Positions 52,548-62,096 are shown, counted from the stretch's first letter. The stretch is DNA of 64,000 nt from Guptibacillus hwajinpoensis (GCF_001039475.1 NZ_LELK01000001.1:1762819-1826818); one strand, 5' to 3'. Numbers and translations: made by a program. The notes: generated by a model from the letters alone, not told the origin.

Positions 52548-52695
52548 TTACTCTCACCTCTTTGGATCATATGTTTTCCTCATATTGAGGCAACTGCCTC
52601 ACCAAACGGGGTGATATGAACAGTCCATACTGAACGTTCCACGAATGAATTGTGGTAAAACTTATTTAGAGAAATTCAGATAATTTATTGGAAAC

Positions 52696-52732
52696 TAGAA
52701 GGGGGTCAGACACTTGTCTGACCCCCCTTCTT
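52696..52732 (-). terminator. Palindrome after the sugar ABC operon
   Basis: GAAGGGGGTCAGACA and TGTCTGACCCCCCTTC hairpin, directly after the last permease stop. No strong T tract; it may be a terminator or a GGTCAGAC-type dispersed palindrome. Confidence 0.6.
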
Positions 52733-52737
52733 AAATC

Positions 52738-53568
52738 TCATTTCAATACAAACTGCATTCCATTTTTAAAGTTCTTACTGAAAATGATAAATAACACAAG
52801 AATTGGCATTGTCAGCAATACAGATGCAGCATACATCGGTCCAGGATATCCTCCATACGGGCCGAACATTTGAGCCAATAAAACGTTAAGCGTTAACATG
52901 TTCTCACTATTCACTACGAGCATATCCCATAGTAACTCCACCCATCGCTCCATGAAGAGGAATAAGAAGATGATCGTAGTGATCGATTTGGACATTGGCA
53001 AGACAACTTTCCAAACAATTTTCAGTTGGCTTGCTCCGTCCATTTTCGCTGCTTCCAGCAGTTCATCCGGTAAGCTACGGAAGAAATTCGTGTACATGAA
53101 GATCGCCCATAAGTTTACAGCTTTTGGTAGAATCATTGCCCAGTACGTGTCGTACAAACCAAGGTAACGAATGATTAGAAAAAGAGGAATTAAAAGAATA
53201 ACGGCTGGATAGAACATTTGGAACAAGATCACGTTATTAATTAGTCGGTTTCCTCTAAATTTCAATTTTGCAAGTGAGTAACCAACAAGAATTGCGGTTG
53301 CCATCATTAGAACCGTTGAGGATAGCGTTACGAAAAGACTGTTAAAAAGGGCTCGAAGCCAGGGTCTTGCAAGAACACCCTCCCCTCCAAAAAACAACCA
53401 TTCATAAGACCTTAACGTGAGCTCAGTAGGTATAATTCTACGATCTACTTCATCCCAAGGAGAAAGTGATCCAAGTACCATAAAGAGATAGGGAGATACC
53501 ATGACAATCAGAACACTAAAAGCTAAGATATAGAGCAATGTTGTTTTCAGTGGTTTATTCCCAACCAT
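52738..53568 (-). CDS. Sugar ABC permease (MalG/CUT1 type)
   Basis: A 276-aa permease with six helices. The EAA loop is LLEAAKMDGASQLKIVWKVVLPMSKS. The LARPWLRALFNSLFVT segment after helix 1 is typical of CUT1 MalG-type subunits. ATG 53568 overlaps the end of the upstream permease by 14 bp; the GGGGTG site lies inside that gene. The last gene of the importer operon. It probably pairs with a shared MsmX-type ATPase, since none is encoded here. Confidence 0.88.
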   Translation of the reverse strand: MVGNKPLKTTLLYILAFSVLIVMVSPYLFMVLGSLSPWDEVDRRIIPTELTLRSYEWLFFGGEGVLARPWLRALFNSLFVTLSSTVLMMATAILVGYSLAKLKFRGNRLINNVILFQMFYPAVILLIPLFLIIRYLGLYDTYWAMILPKAVNLWAIFMYTNFFRSLPDELLEAAKMDGASQLKIVWKVVLPMSKSITTIIFLFLFMERWVELLWDMLVVNSENMLTLNVLLAQMFGPYGGYPGPMYAASVLLTMPILVLFIIFSKNFKNGMQFVLK

Positions 53569-54433
53569 GTTTGGCACCCCATTTCTCTAGAATCTTTCGA
53601 AACACTAAGATTGATCCAAACGTTACAACTGAGTTAATGACAGCAATCGCTGTACCAAATCCTGCATTCAACCGCTCGAATGCCTGACTATAAATTTCAA
53701 GTTGCCATGTATGTGTCGCAAGATCTGGACCACCGCCGGTCAGGACATAGGGCTCAGTGAAGATCCCGAACATTAAGCCTACTGCAAGTATTGTAACTGT
53801 ATAAAATGAAGGATATAACATTGGAAGCGTTATATGCCAGAATCGCTTCCAGCCTACTGCTCCGTCGATTGCAGAAGCTTCATAGATCTCTTTCGGAATA
53901 CTCTCAAGACCAGCTACAAATAGAAGGGCATAATAACCTGCAAATTTCCATGCCATCATTAGTGCAATAATTAGCGGTGCAAGAATGGCAGATCCTAACC
54001 AGTCAATATCAAGCCCGAACGTTCCTCTTAACCAGATATTAAATGGACTGTTATAAGAAAGAATCCCGTTGACAACAATTGCCGACGCTACTCCTGATGC
54101 AAGATACGGAAGAAAGAAGGCAACGGAAAACAACCCTTTAAATTTAGGAAGTGAATGAATAAGAACTGCAAGAAAAAGAGCTCCTGCTACAACAATTGGA
54201 ACAAACATCGCAAGGAATTTATACGTTACAAAGAAAGCAGCTCTAACCGTGTCTGTAAAGAATGCCTGTATAAAGTTTTGGATTCCGACAAACTCGTAAT
54301 CAGGAGCAATTAAATTCCAGTTAGTGAATGCTAGATATGTCGCCCACAATAAAGGAAACAGGAAGAAGATCAGTGAATAGATAAGGTAGGGGCTGGCAAA
54401 AAGCCAGCCTAACCTTGCATTACTTTTATTCAT
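53555..54433 (-). CDS. Sugar ABC permease (MalF/CUT1 type)
   Basis: A 292-aa permease with six helices. N-terminal ARLGWLFASPYLIYSLIFFLFPL (in part) and the EAA loop IYEASAIDGAVGWKRFWHITLPML are standard CUT1 signatures. It starts one base after the binding-protein stop. Substrate is inferred from the neighbours to be an oligo-mannoside. Confidence 0.88.
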   Translation of the reverse strand: MNKSNARLGWLFASPYLIYSLIFFLFPLLWATYLAFTNWNLIAPDYEFVGIQNFIQAFFTDTVRAAFFVTYKFLAMFVPIVVAGALFLAVLIHSLPKFKGLFSVAFFLPYLASGVASAIVVNGILSYNSPFNIWLRGTFGLDIDWLGSAILAPLIIALMMAWKFAGYYALLFVAGLESIPKEIYEASAIDGAVGWKRFWHITLPMLYPSFYTVTILAVGLMFGIFTEPYVLTGGGPDLATHTWQLEIYSQAFERLNAGFGTAIAVINSVVTFGSILVFRKILEKWGAKHGWE

Positions 54434-54434
54434 A

Positions 54435-55754
54435 CTACTTCAACTCTCCATTAATAGCCTCTTTCATATCGTTCCATGCAGCTTTAGGTTCTTTCTCTCC
54501 ATTTAGTACAGGGATCAAAGCTTCTTTACCAATCAACTCTTGAACTTCAACTGTTTTCTCATTGTCGATTGGAGGTACAGCATTCGGAATGTTTTCTGCA
54601 TAAATAACTAACTGTGGGTTCTTATCAAAGTACGCTTTAAAAGTATCGTTTGTTGATAAATCATCACGTGCAGGAGGCAGATTCGTTTCTTCAAACCATT
54701 TCATATCGTTTTCCGCATCACTATAAACCCATGTAATAAAATCAAATGCAGCCTGTTGTTGTTCTTTAGATGCAGAAGCATAGATGGAGAGCCCTTTTGA
54801 ATCAGCGAACGTTTTTGAATTTGCAGGATCAACATCGTCCGGTACTGGTGGCATTGAAAGCTCGAAGTTTTCACCCATTTTCATTTCTGGAAATTTGTCT
54901 GCCCAATAAGGAAATGTCCACGGACCAATATCCCTCATGATAGCCTGTCCCGTTTCAAATGGGTCCGTCGCATCTCGAGTTAGCAACAATTCATTTTCGT
55001 TAAGGTTCTTAAAGAATTCCAGCGTTTCAATTCCAGCCTTATCGCCTGCCGTAAATTCACTACCTTCTACAAATTTGTTTCCTTCAGATGCAGCATTATA
55101 CACCATGAAGAAATCAAACCACCTTGCCCACCATGTTGGTTTTACTAAGTCTGCTCTTGCCCACAAGAATTTCTCAGGATCTTGTTCTTTCATCTTCTTA
55201 CCAACTTCAAGTACTTCACTATAAGTCTCTGGTGGTGCATCAAACCCTAGTTCGTTCAAAATATCGATTCTCCATCCAAATAACATCGCATTGGAGTAGA
55301 TCGGCAAAACATATTGATTATCATCAGAGAACTTCCAGGTTGAGACCGTCTCTGTCATTTCGCGACTTTTGATTAAATCTTCGTATCCTTCGAACTCACT
55401 TAATGGGACAATTGCGCTACTCGCCGCTAATTGAGCTGCAAACCCACGTGAAATATTTTCTGAAATTGTAGGAGCATTTCCAGCTGCAATGGCTGACTGA
55501 ATTCCTGCTTCTGAAGAAGGACTCTCAGGCATTGGTGACACTTCAATTTTCACTTCATCGTTTTCTTTCATATACTTGTCAGCCATATCAGTCCAGAAAG
55601 CTTGTTGTGAAGGGTTTGTAGCAGCCCAGAAATTGATGGTTACAATTCCATCTTCAGTTCCACTACCTCCACCACTATTACTTGATTGACACCCTGAAGC
55701 AACAATAGAAACAATTACCATCAGCATAATAAAACGCATCGAGAACTTCTTCAT
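54435..55754 (-). CDS. Sugar-binding lipoprotein of the ABC importer
   Basis: Extracellular solute-binding protein of 439 aa, family 1 (MalE-like). The signal ends in the lipobox VASGC, then SSNSGGGSG and VTINFWAATNPSQQAFWTDMA begin the mature protein. Inner features such as PMPESPSSEAG and FETGQAIMRDIGPWTF fit binding-protein lobes. AAGGGGGAAAAGG precedes the ATG. Second to the DUF1861 gene in the operon. Long-chain or branched substrates cannot be distinguished from sequence. Confidence 0.88.
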   Translation of the reverse strand: MKKFSMRFIMLMVIVSIVASGCQSSNSGGGSGTEDGIVTINFWAATNPSQQAFWTDMADKYMKENDEVKIEVSPMPESPSSEAGIQSAIAAGNAPTISENISRGFAAQLAASSAIVPLSEFEGYEDLIKSREMTETVSTWKFSDDNQYVLPIYSNAMLFGWRIDILNELGFDAPPETYSEVLEVGKKMKEQDPEKFLWARADLVKPTWWARWFDFFMVYNAASEGNKFVEGSEFTAGDKAGIETLEFFKNLNENELLLTRDATDPFETGQAIMRDIGPWTFPYWADKFPEMKMGENFELSMPPVPDDVDPANSKTFADSKGLSIYASASKEQQQAAFDFITWVYSDAENDMKWFEETNLPPARDDLSTNDTFKAYFDKNPQLVIYAENIPNAVPPIDNEKTVEVQELIGKEALIPVLNGEKEPKAAWNDMKEAINGELK

Positions 55755-55769
55755 TTCCTTTTCCCCCTT

Positions 55770-56705
55770 TTAATTGATCATGCTATCTTTTTCATATTTT
55801 GCAAAAGGATCAGTAAGTGTCACTCTATGGGCTTCAGCATCACTAACGCCTACATAAAGGACTGCTTGACCATTCTCTTTACGAATTAACCCTCCGCTGA
55901 AGAGGACGTCCTGTAAATCAGTCCTTTTAGCGGGGCCTTCCGGAAAATCGTCACGCGTTGCAATAATCTCCATGTTAGTGATCCTATTTAATGTAGGATC
56001 ATAATGACATGTAATTGGATAGTAGTGACGACTGCCTTCGTGATCAAAACGGGCAATATGACCAAGTATCCCGATTTCTCCATTGGCAAGGAGGTGAACT
56101 TCGTTTGCTCCTCCCCACTCATCCTCGACAAAATGTTCTTGGATTAGTGAAGCATTTGCTATCGTTTCACTTTGTAGTTCGTCTAGGTTATCAATAGCTG
56201 TGAAACCAATTTTTCCACGCCCGCCTTTTTCACCCTGAGGACGCGTAAACACCCCGATCGTTCCATTAGTTAATTCAATTAACCGAATATCCTTCATCCC
56301 ATCAGGACCTGTAGTAAACCGTTCCATCTTACTCAGGTTATCCCCTTTGTAAAAGACAGTCCTCCATGAGAGAGCGTTATGATTTTCTGGATGTGGAAAA
56401 ATTTCTACTCCGCCAAACACCAGTTGTCCATGGATAAAGCAGAGAAATGGATCTTGTAGCTGGTATGTTCTCAAGTCTTCTTTTGGAGTCCAGACATTGT
56501 TCTTTTCTACAAAAAACACAACTTCTGAATGCTCTGTATCCCTTGCTTCCACACGTCCTGCAATGATCCATTCACCTTCATTTTCAAAAGGAGCCGTAAT
56601 ATTATAAACATCTCTGTCACCGATGCCAGTAAAGATTAATTTCTCTGCTCCTTCTAATGTCGTTCTTTTTTGATAATCATCTAGTAGTGATTGAACAGTA
56701 AACAC
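55770..56705 (-). CDS. DUF1861 beta-propeller protein, GH130-related
   Basis: A 311-aa DUF1861 protein, predicted to be a five-bladed beta-propeller related to glycoside phosphorylases. Signatures are DVYNITAPFENEGEWIIAGRVEARDTEHS (in part), YQLQDPFLCFIHGQLVFGGVEIFPHP, MKDIRLIELTNGTIGVFTRPQG, and DLQDVLFSGGLIR. It is cytosolic. GTG start with AAAGGAGGG. It lies between the GH130 gene and the binding protein in one operon, which suggests a role in processing the imported glycoside, perhaps as a partner or second phosphorylase. The catalytic residue is not established. Confidence 0.85.
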   Translation of the reverse strand: MFTVQSLLDDYQKRTTLEGAEKLIFTGIGDRDVYNITAPFENEGEWIIAGRVEARDTEHSEVVFFVEKNNVWTPKEDLRTYQLQDPFLCFIHGQLVFGGVEIFPHPENHNALSWRTVFYKGDNLSKMERFTTGPDGMKDIRLIELTNGTIGVFTRPQGEKGGRGKIGFTAIDNLDELQSETIANASLIQEHFVEDEWGGANEVHLLANGEIGILGHIARFDHEGSRHYYPITCHYDPTLNRITNMEIIATRDDFPEGPAKRTDLQDVLFSGGLIRKENGQAVLYVGVSDAEAHRVTLTDPFAKYEKDSMIN

Positions 56706-56731
56706 GGTGAATCCCTCCTTTCTCGAACAAG

Positions 56732-57796
56732 TTATACGTAAGTTAGATTTGAGAGAATTTCCTTAAGACTAAGATCTGCGGCAGCCATTGAAGTATCTGA
56801 TGCGCCATAATAGATTCTTACATTATCCCCCTGTACAGTTACTCCACAAGTAAAGACTACGTTCCCAAAAAATCCATCCACTTCATATTTAGCTTCTGGT
56901 GATAGAATTGGCTCTTCCGTCTTTGCTAAAACTTTAGCAGGATTATCACTATCTAAGAGAACAGCTCCTAAACAATAGCGATTGTTTTTATCTGCTGCAT
57001 GATAAATTTCTAGCCATCCTTTATCCGTTCTAAAAGGAATGGCTCCACCACCAATCCGTCCGTTGTCCCATCCATCTTGACTCAACCCCAAAAGATATTG
57101 GTGATTGCCCCAATATAAGAGATTGTCAGATTCTGCGAGCCATATTTCAGGTTGACCAATCCCTTTTGGTACTGGGCGATGAAGGGTATAATACTTACCG
57201 TTGATTTTCTCAGGAAAAATGGAAACATCTTTGTTCTCAGGATGGAGCATTAATCCATGACGTTCATAGGTTGAAAAGTCCTTGGTTGAAATGAGTCCCA
57301 CGCCTATGCCCTCAGGCGAAACAGCACTATATTGTATATAGTAAGTATCTTGAATCTGCGTCACTCTCGGATCTTCAACACCCCATGCTTCCCTTTCAGT
57401 TTCCGGATAGATGAATGGTTCATCATCAATTGTGAATTGACGACCATTTTTGCTTCGAGCGATACGGATATAAGATAGGGATGTCAGATAAGCTGCACGA
57501 TTGTCTGAACTGTAAAGTACTGATCTAGGATCTGAGAAGTCATACTGAGAATCTTCTATATGTAACTCTACCAATCGCAGTTTACCCTCTCCGTTTGTGA
57601 ATTCAATTACAGGGGCTTTCACCCTCTTTGGATCCTCACTTATCGGTCTTTCAGCAACCCTAAGGAGTAATAGTGTTTCACCGTCATACTCTGCTACACC
57701 AGCATTAAACACCCCTATGACCTCATGGTTATCGTGAAATGGTTTCACATCTTCTGGTGTAATGAGTGGATTTTCTTCAAAACGTTTTACATTCAT
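56732..57796 (-). CDS. GH130 glycoside phosphorylase/hydrolase
   Basis: A 354-aa five-bladed beta-propeller of GH130, the family of beta-mannoside phosphorylases and mannosidases. It has NPLITPEDVKPF at the N terminus, FNAGVAEYDGETLLLLRVAER, the WGVEDPRVTQIQDTYYIQYS signature with the catalytic Asp region, LHPENKDVSIFPEKINGKYYTLHRP, and a C-terminal VRIYYGASDTSMAAADLS (parts). Phosphorolysis would give mannose 1-phosphate and a shorter glycan. First gene of the minus operon; GGGGGAGA precedes the ATG. Its promoter is shared with the divergent LacI gene. Confidence 0.9.
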   Translation of the reverse strand: MNVKRFEENPLITPEDVKPFHDNHEVIGVFNAGVAEYDGETLLLLRVAERPISEDPKRVKAPVIEFTNGEGKLRLVELHIEDSQYDFSDPRSVLYSSDNRAAYLTSLSYIRIARSKNGRQFTIDDEPFIYPETEREAWGVEDPRVTQIQDTYYIQYSAVSPEGIGVGLISTKDFSTYERHGLMLHPENKDVSIFPEKINGKYYTLHRPVPKGIGQPEIWLAESDNLLYWGNHQYLLGLSQDGWDNGRIGGGAIPFRTDKGWLEIYHAADKNNRYCLGAVLLDSDNPAKVLAKTEEPILSPEAKYEVDGFFGNVVFTCGVTVQGDNVRIYYGASDTSMAAADLSLKEILSNLTYV

Positions 57797-58160
57797 TTGT
57801 TTGTTGTCTCCCCCGAGTCATTATTTTTGATTAGTTCCTTACCATTCCTTGCTACTCTAGCTTACCAACCAAAATGAAAACCTTTACATAATTGAAAATA
57901 AATAATCCTCGACGTATTTGAATCGAGGTTTTGCAAAAAACTGATCTTAGTAATCTTGTAAAATTCATTATAATCAGAATTTGTAATTAACGTTACAACT
58001 AATTATACATTCGCATTTTGTAATGTCAACACTGATTATTAATTACTATTAACCGTAAGAACCCTTATAAATATTGCTAAATACTAAGGATTAACGTATA
58101 TTTATATGTAACGTTACTTAATTACTAATTGGAATATACACATGAAAGGTTGAACTGTTT
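57797..58160. promoter_or_regulatory. Divergent control region of the mannoside locus
   Basis: LacI-type dyads are TTAACGTTAC (57987-57996), overlapping the -35 region of the minus promoter; TTAACGTATA (58091-58100); and perfect GTAACGTTAC (58108-58117), before the regulator. The minus-strand -10 is TATAAT (57967-57972). A cre-like TGTAAAGGTTTTCAT (minus strand of 57874-57888) differs from the cre consensus at one position, the central C. The regulator should repress both directions. Confidence 0.6.
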
Positions 58161-59204
58161 ATGGGCAAAAGAGTCACTATGCAAGACATAGCTGATCGCT
58201 TAAACATTACTAAGAACTCGGTCTCTCAAGCGCTAACTGGTAAACCTGGCGTTAGTGAACATACAAGGAAAGAAGTTTATAAAGTTGCAGATGAGTTAGG
58301 TTATAGCTATACACCTAAAACCCATTCGAGACAACCTGATACAAAAACAGGGAATATAGCCTTAATTGCATCAGATTTCGCTTTTTCTATGAAGAGTTTC
58401 TTTGGAGAAATATTTCTTTCTGTAGAAGAAGAAGTTCAAAAACGAAATAAAAGTTTATTGCTTCAATCTGTTAACAAGCATGCTAATGAGAATCTAACTT
58501 TACCTTCTTTTATAGAAGACCATTCGGTTGAGGGCATTCTGATCCTCTCTCACTTAAACAATGACTACATTAATAAAGTCCTTGCCACAGGTATTCCGAC
58601 TGTTTTAATTGACCACCATCATCCAGCTATTCAAGCAGATTCTATTCTAACGAATAATAGATTCGGTGCTTATACTGCTGTTCAACATCTATTAGAATTG
58701 GGCCATAAGAATATCGCATATGTAGGAAATATAAACTTTTCCCCAAGTTACCAAGAACGCCTTGAAGGTTACTTGCTAGCATTGAAAGATTACGGAGTAG
58801 AACCAAAAGAAGAATATCTTTTTACAAATGCACTCGAAGAAGATGAAGTAATTAACAACTTTATTAGACAAGTTCCCGTCCAACCTACTGCATGGTTTTG
58901 TGTGAATGATGGTCTTGGGTATTTAGTGAACTCGGGATTAAAGTTATATGGGGTAAACGTTCCTACAGAAGCCTCTATCTGTAGCTTTGATAACGGCCAG
59001 CTGTCAAAACTTTCATCGCCAAGAATTACATCAATGGATATCGATTTGAAATTGTTTGGAAGAAAAGCTGTCGAAAAATTATTTTGGAGAGCAGAAAACT
59101 GTAATGAGCCATTTCAGGAAACACTATTGCCCGCTAAGCTTGTAGAAGGTGAGTCAACGAACATAGCGCCAGAAATCAAGCGTAAGAGCGAATCACCTAA
59201 GTGA
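58161..59204 (+). CDS. LacI-family transcriptional regulator
   Basis: A 347-aa LacI regulator. Its N-terminal helix-turn-helix reads TMQDIADRLNITKNSVSQALTGKPGVSEHTRKEV, with hinge YKVADELGYSYTP. The effector domain includes HHHPAIQADSILTNNRFGAYTAVQHLLELGHKNIAYVGN and SICSFDNGQLSKLSSPRITS (shown in part). NKNSVSQAL at the recognition helix fits a TAACG half-site. AAAGGTTG precedes the ATG. Divergent from the importer operon and upstream of the secreted barrel gene. Probably senses the transported mannoside or its product. Confidence 0.88.
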   Translation: MGKRVTMQDIADRLNITKNSVSQALTGKPGVSEHTRKEVYKVADELGYSYTPKTHSRQPDTKTGNIALIASDFAFSMKSFFGEIFLSVEEEVQKRNKSLLLQSVNKHANENLTLPSFIEDHSVEGILILSHLNNDYINKVLATGIPTVLIDHHHPAIQADSILTNNRFGAYTAVQHLLELGHKNIAYVGNINFSPSYQERLEGYLLALKDYGVEPKEEYLFTNALEEDEVINNFIRQVPVQPTAWFCVNDGLGYLVNSGLKLYGVNVPTEASICSFDNGQLSKLSSPRITSMDIDLKLFGRKAVEKLFWRAENCNEPFQETLLPAKLVEGESTNIAPEIKRKSESPK

Positions 59205-59238
59205 TTATTATGACGAATAGAATAACTTTGTTAATAAA

Positions 59239-59278
59239 GAAAACCATGTCTCACTCAAAAGCGGCATGGTTTTTTTGT
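59239..59278 (+). terminator. Terminator of the LacI gene
   Basis: AAACCATG and complement around a 16-nt loop, then T. Confidence 0.75.
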
Positions 59279-59346
59279 GTAAATATATCAATATACTTTT
59301 TTGTAATGTAAGTAATTCTTTTTAACTCTATACTGTAATGTTAAAA

Positions 59347-59361
59347 TTGAAAGCGTATTCA
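59347..59361 (+). promoter_or_regulatory. Perfect CcpA cre site
   Basis: TTGAAAGCGTATTCA fits all fixed positions of WTGNAANCGNWNNCW. It ends 23 bp before the start of the secreted barrel protein gene, so CcpA bound there would block transcription on preferred sugars. Confidence 0.78.
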
Positions 59362-59383
59362 AAATAATGAAGGGAATGATTAA

Positions 59384-61147
59384 ATGAAACAGGTAATTAG
59401 TTTATTAGTAACGTTTGTACTTTTGATCAGTTACGGTGCTCCAACACTTGCTAAACAAGCAAATGGAAAAGAATCGATTATCAATCTATCTCATCTTGAT
59501 TCGTTGAACGAAGAGGTTACTATTGATGGAACAGAAATGCTGATTACACACATTTATTCAGAATATCCTGATTATGACTGGGTAGATGCTTCAGGTGAAG
59601 GAATTGCCGCTGTAGATGATGTTGCGCGTGCAGCAATTGTGTATTTAACTGACTATGAAAACAATAAAAACCAAGCATCCCTAGAGAAAGCAAGGAAATT
59701 ACTTAATTTTGTCATGTACATGCAAGCTGAAGATGGTGAATTTTATAACTTTATATATGAAGATTTATCAATAAACACAGATGGTCCTACAAGTAAAAAA
59801 TCGTTTGACTGGTGGGCAGCAAGAGGCATGTGGGCTCTTGGTTATGGATACAAAGTATTTGAAAAGGTAGACTCCGACTATGCACTGCAATTAGAAGATC
59901 ACTTCTTATTGGGAAACGAGGCACTCCAAAATGAGATAAACGATACTTATGGAGAATACGATTGGGTCCATGGTGTACAAGTGCCTAGATGGATTACTGG
60001 CTTTGATGCTATGTCTAATGCTTTACTCGGTTTATCTGAATATTATTCGATTAAACCAAAAGAAAGTGTAAAAGACTCTATGCTTAAACTAGGGACTGGG
60101 TTATCTCACTATCAATATGGTGATTTTGATACATACCCATTTAGCGCGCATCTAGGCTGGGATGGTTCTCCTACCCTATGGCACGCATGGGGAAGTAGTC
60201 AATCCTTTGCACTTGCGAAAGCTGGTAAGGTATTAAATAAGCCAGAATGGGTTCAATCTGCAAAGGATGAAGCCGACAATCTTTTCACACATCTCCTTGT
60301 CACAGGTATGATTAAAGAAATGGCTCCTACACCAACAAAAGATGAACAAATTGCTTACGGAGTTAATATGATTGTTCAAGGTTTCATGGAAACGTATAAG
60401 GCAACAAACGAAACGAAATACGCTCGTTATGCAGGCCTTGCAGCTTCCTGGTTTACCGGGAATAACGATGCTAATTTTGCCATGTACGATCCTGAAACAG
60501 GTAGAGGTTACGACGGCATTAATGGAGACACTGGGAAAGTGAATTATAACTCTGGTGCCGAATCTACTATTGAAGCTTTGTTTGCGATGCAAGCTATAAC
60601 AAGTAATAATAAAGCTAATAAATACCTAAATGCTCGTACTCTCACTCGATTTACGAAGTCAATTATTGAAGCAGAAACCTTTACAGCTGCAAACGGGTCT
60701 CCTGAGATTATTAAACCTGAAAGTCCATGGACTGGTGATGCCCTTTATAGTGGTGATCTTGTATTATTAGAGGACGAAGAAGCAATCAAGAAAGAAATTA
60801 GTCTCGAAAAGGGTAAATACCTTGTATATGCAGCAATTGAAAAGAAACATTCTCTAAAACACGAAAACTTTCTTAACGTACACCTTGATGGAGAGAATGT
60901 TGGGCGCATTCTCGTCTCAAATTCCACTGATGATAGTTACCTTACCCTCATTAAGGTTGGAGAAACTTCCCATCTTGAAGAAGGAAAACATACGTTAACG
61001 CTAAAGGCAAACGGAGAAACCGCAGTGATTGATAACATCGTTTTACAACCTGTCAAAGAGTCCGCTGTATTCTCAGTTAAAAAGAACAAGTCCATTATCT
61101 TGGAACGAAATTTTCAAGCGGGAACAATTGAAATGAGCAAATACTAA
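59384..61147 (+). CDS. Secreted alpha/alpha-barrel protein with C-terminal beta-sandwich
   Basis: A 587-aa secreted protein. Signal peptide 1-23, then an all-helical barrel (about 60-400) with repeated aromatic-Gly helices, such as SFDWWAARGMWALGYGYKVF, WITGFDAMSNALLGLSEYY and SPTLWHAWGSSQSFALAKAG (shown in part). This suggests a six-hairpin glycosidase-like fold. Residues 430-560 look like a carbohydrate-binding beta-sandwich (IEAETFTAANGSPEI, ending VIDNIVLQPV). I do not recognise a named family; no catalytic residues can be assigned. Position beside the mannoside importer, plus the cre site, suggests glycan capture or hydrolysis outside the cell. GAAGGGAATG precedes the ATG. Confidence 0.7.
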   Translation: MKQVISLLVTFVLLISYGAPTLAKQANGKESIINLSHLDSLNEEVTIDGTEMLITHIYSEYPDYDWVDASGEGIAAVDDVARAAIVYLTDYENNKNQASLEKARKLLNFVMYMQAEDGEFYNFIYEDLSINTDGPTSKKSFDWWAARGMWALGYGYKVFEKVDSDYALQLEDHFLLGNEALQNEINDTYGEYDWVHGVQVPRWITGFDAMSNALLGLSEYYSIKPKESVKDSMLKLGTGLSHYQYGDFDTYPFSAHLGWDGSPTLWHAWGSSQSFALAKAGKVLNKPEWVQSAKDEADNLFTHLLVTGMIKEMAPTPTKDEQIAYGVNMIVQGFMETYKATNETKYARYAGLAASWFTGNNDANFAMYDPETGRGYDGINGDTGKVNYNSGAESTIEALFAMQAITSNNKANKYLNARTLTRFTKSIIEAETFTAANGSPEIIKPESPWTGDALYSGDLVLLEDEEAIKKEISLEKGKYLVYAAIEKKHSLKHENFLNVHLDGENVGRILVSNSTDDSYLTLIKVGETSHLEEGKHTLTLKANGETAVIDNIVLQPVKESAVFSVKKNKSIILERNFQAGTIEMSKY

Positions 61148-61165
61148 AGTCAATATGCGAATTTA

Positions 61166-61230
61166 AGATCCTTTATGTTGGATTTGACTAGGAATCGAAG
61201 TCAACTTCAATATAAAGGTTTTTTTCTAGG
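61166..61230 (+). terminator. Terminator of the secreted barrel gene
   Basis: Long imperfect hairpin CCTTTATGTTG..CAATATAAAGG, then seven T. Confidence 0.75.
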
Positions 61231-61348
61231 TATTACACTGGTCCTTACCTTCTTTTCCTAAATGATCCAGCATTAATAAAACTCTACGACTACAGATTTC
61301 CTTCACTTTGTATTAGAATAGAGGGAGCGAAAAATAGGAGTGGTAGAG

Positions 61349-62092
61349 ATGGATAAAGATATTAAACTAATTGCTTTAGATATGGACGGAACACTCGTCA
61401 ATCATGATGGAGATGTTTCGAAAGAAAATGAAGATGCAGTGAAGCGTGCGAAGGATCAAGGGATCCATGTTGTTTTAAGTACAGGTCGTTCCCTGCCGTT
61501 CTGCCGTGACATTGCAGAACAACTTGGGCATTCCGCTTATTTAGTTACCGTGAATGGTGGACAGGTGTTTGACAAGGAGTTAAATCTTGTAGATAGTACG
61601 CACCTTACGAATGACCTTGTAAAACGACTTTGGGAACTGAAAATGAAGCACGATGTGTATTTCTGGTCGTCTACAACAGAAGGTGTTTTCAATACGAAGA
61701 AACCGTTCGAGAAAGAAATTGATGACTATAGCTGGTTGAAGTTTGGTTTTGATATTCAAGATGATGCCATCCGCAAAGTTATTACAGATGAAGTAATGGC
61801 AAACGAGGCGCTAGAGGTAACGAATTCTAGTCCAACGAATCTAGAAATTAATCCGGCTGGCGTCAACAAAGCAGCTGCGCTAATGAAGGTTTGTAAGTGG
61901 CTTGATCTTTCAATGGACAACGTCATGGCTGTCGGCGATAGCATGAACGATATCGCGATGATTCGCGAAGCTGGCTTCGGGGTTGCGATGGGTAACGCAC
62001 AAGATCGCGTGAAAGAAGCAGCGGACTGGATTACAAAGGACTATACTGAACACGGCGTAGCACACGCAATTGACAGGGTATTGAAAAAGTAG
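61349..62092 (+). CDS. HAD-superfamily (Cof-type) phosphatase
   Basis: Cytosolic phosphatase of 247 aa, HAD IIB. Nucleophile motif LIALDMDGTLVNHDG, motif II LSTGRS, Lys in NPAGVNKAAAL, motif IV GDSMNDIAMIREAG and a closing GVAMGNAQDRVKEAADWIT. Such enzymes remove phosphate from sugar phosphates or flavin nucleotides. ATG 61349 follows ATAGGAG; the upstream GTG overlaps the site. Monocistronic. A REP-like copy follows directly after the stop. Confidence 0.9.
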   Translation: MDKDIKLIALDMDGTLVNHDGDVSKENEDAVKRAKDQGIHVVLSTGRSLPFCRDIAEQLGHSAYLVTVNGGQVFDKELNLVDSTHLTNDLVKRLWELKMKHDVYFWSSTTEGVFNTKKPFEKEIDDYSWLKFGFDIQDDAIRKVITDEVMANEALEVTNSSPTNLEINPAGVNKAAALMKVCKWLDLSMDNVMAVGDSMNDIAMIREAGFGVAMGNAQDRVKEAADWITKDYTEHGVAHAIDRVLKK

Positions 62093-62096
62093 AGAT

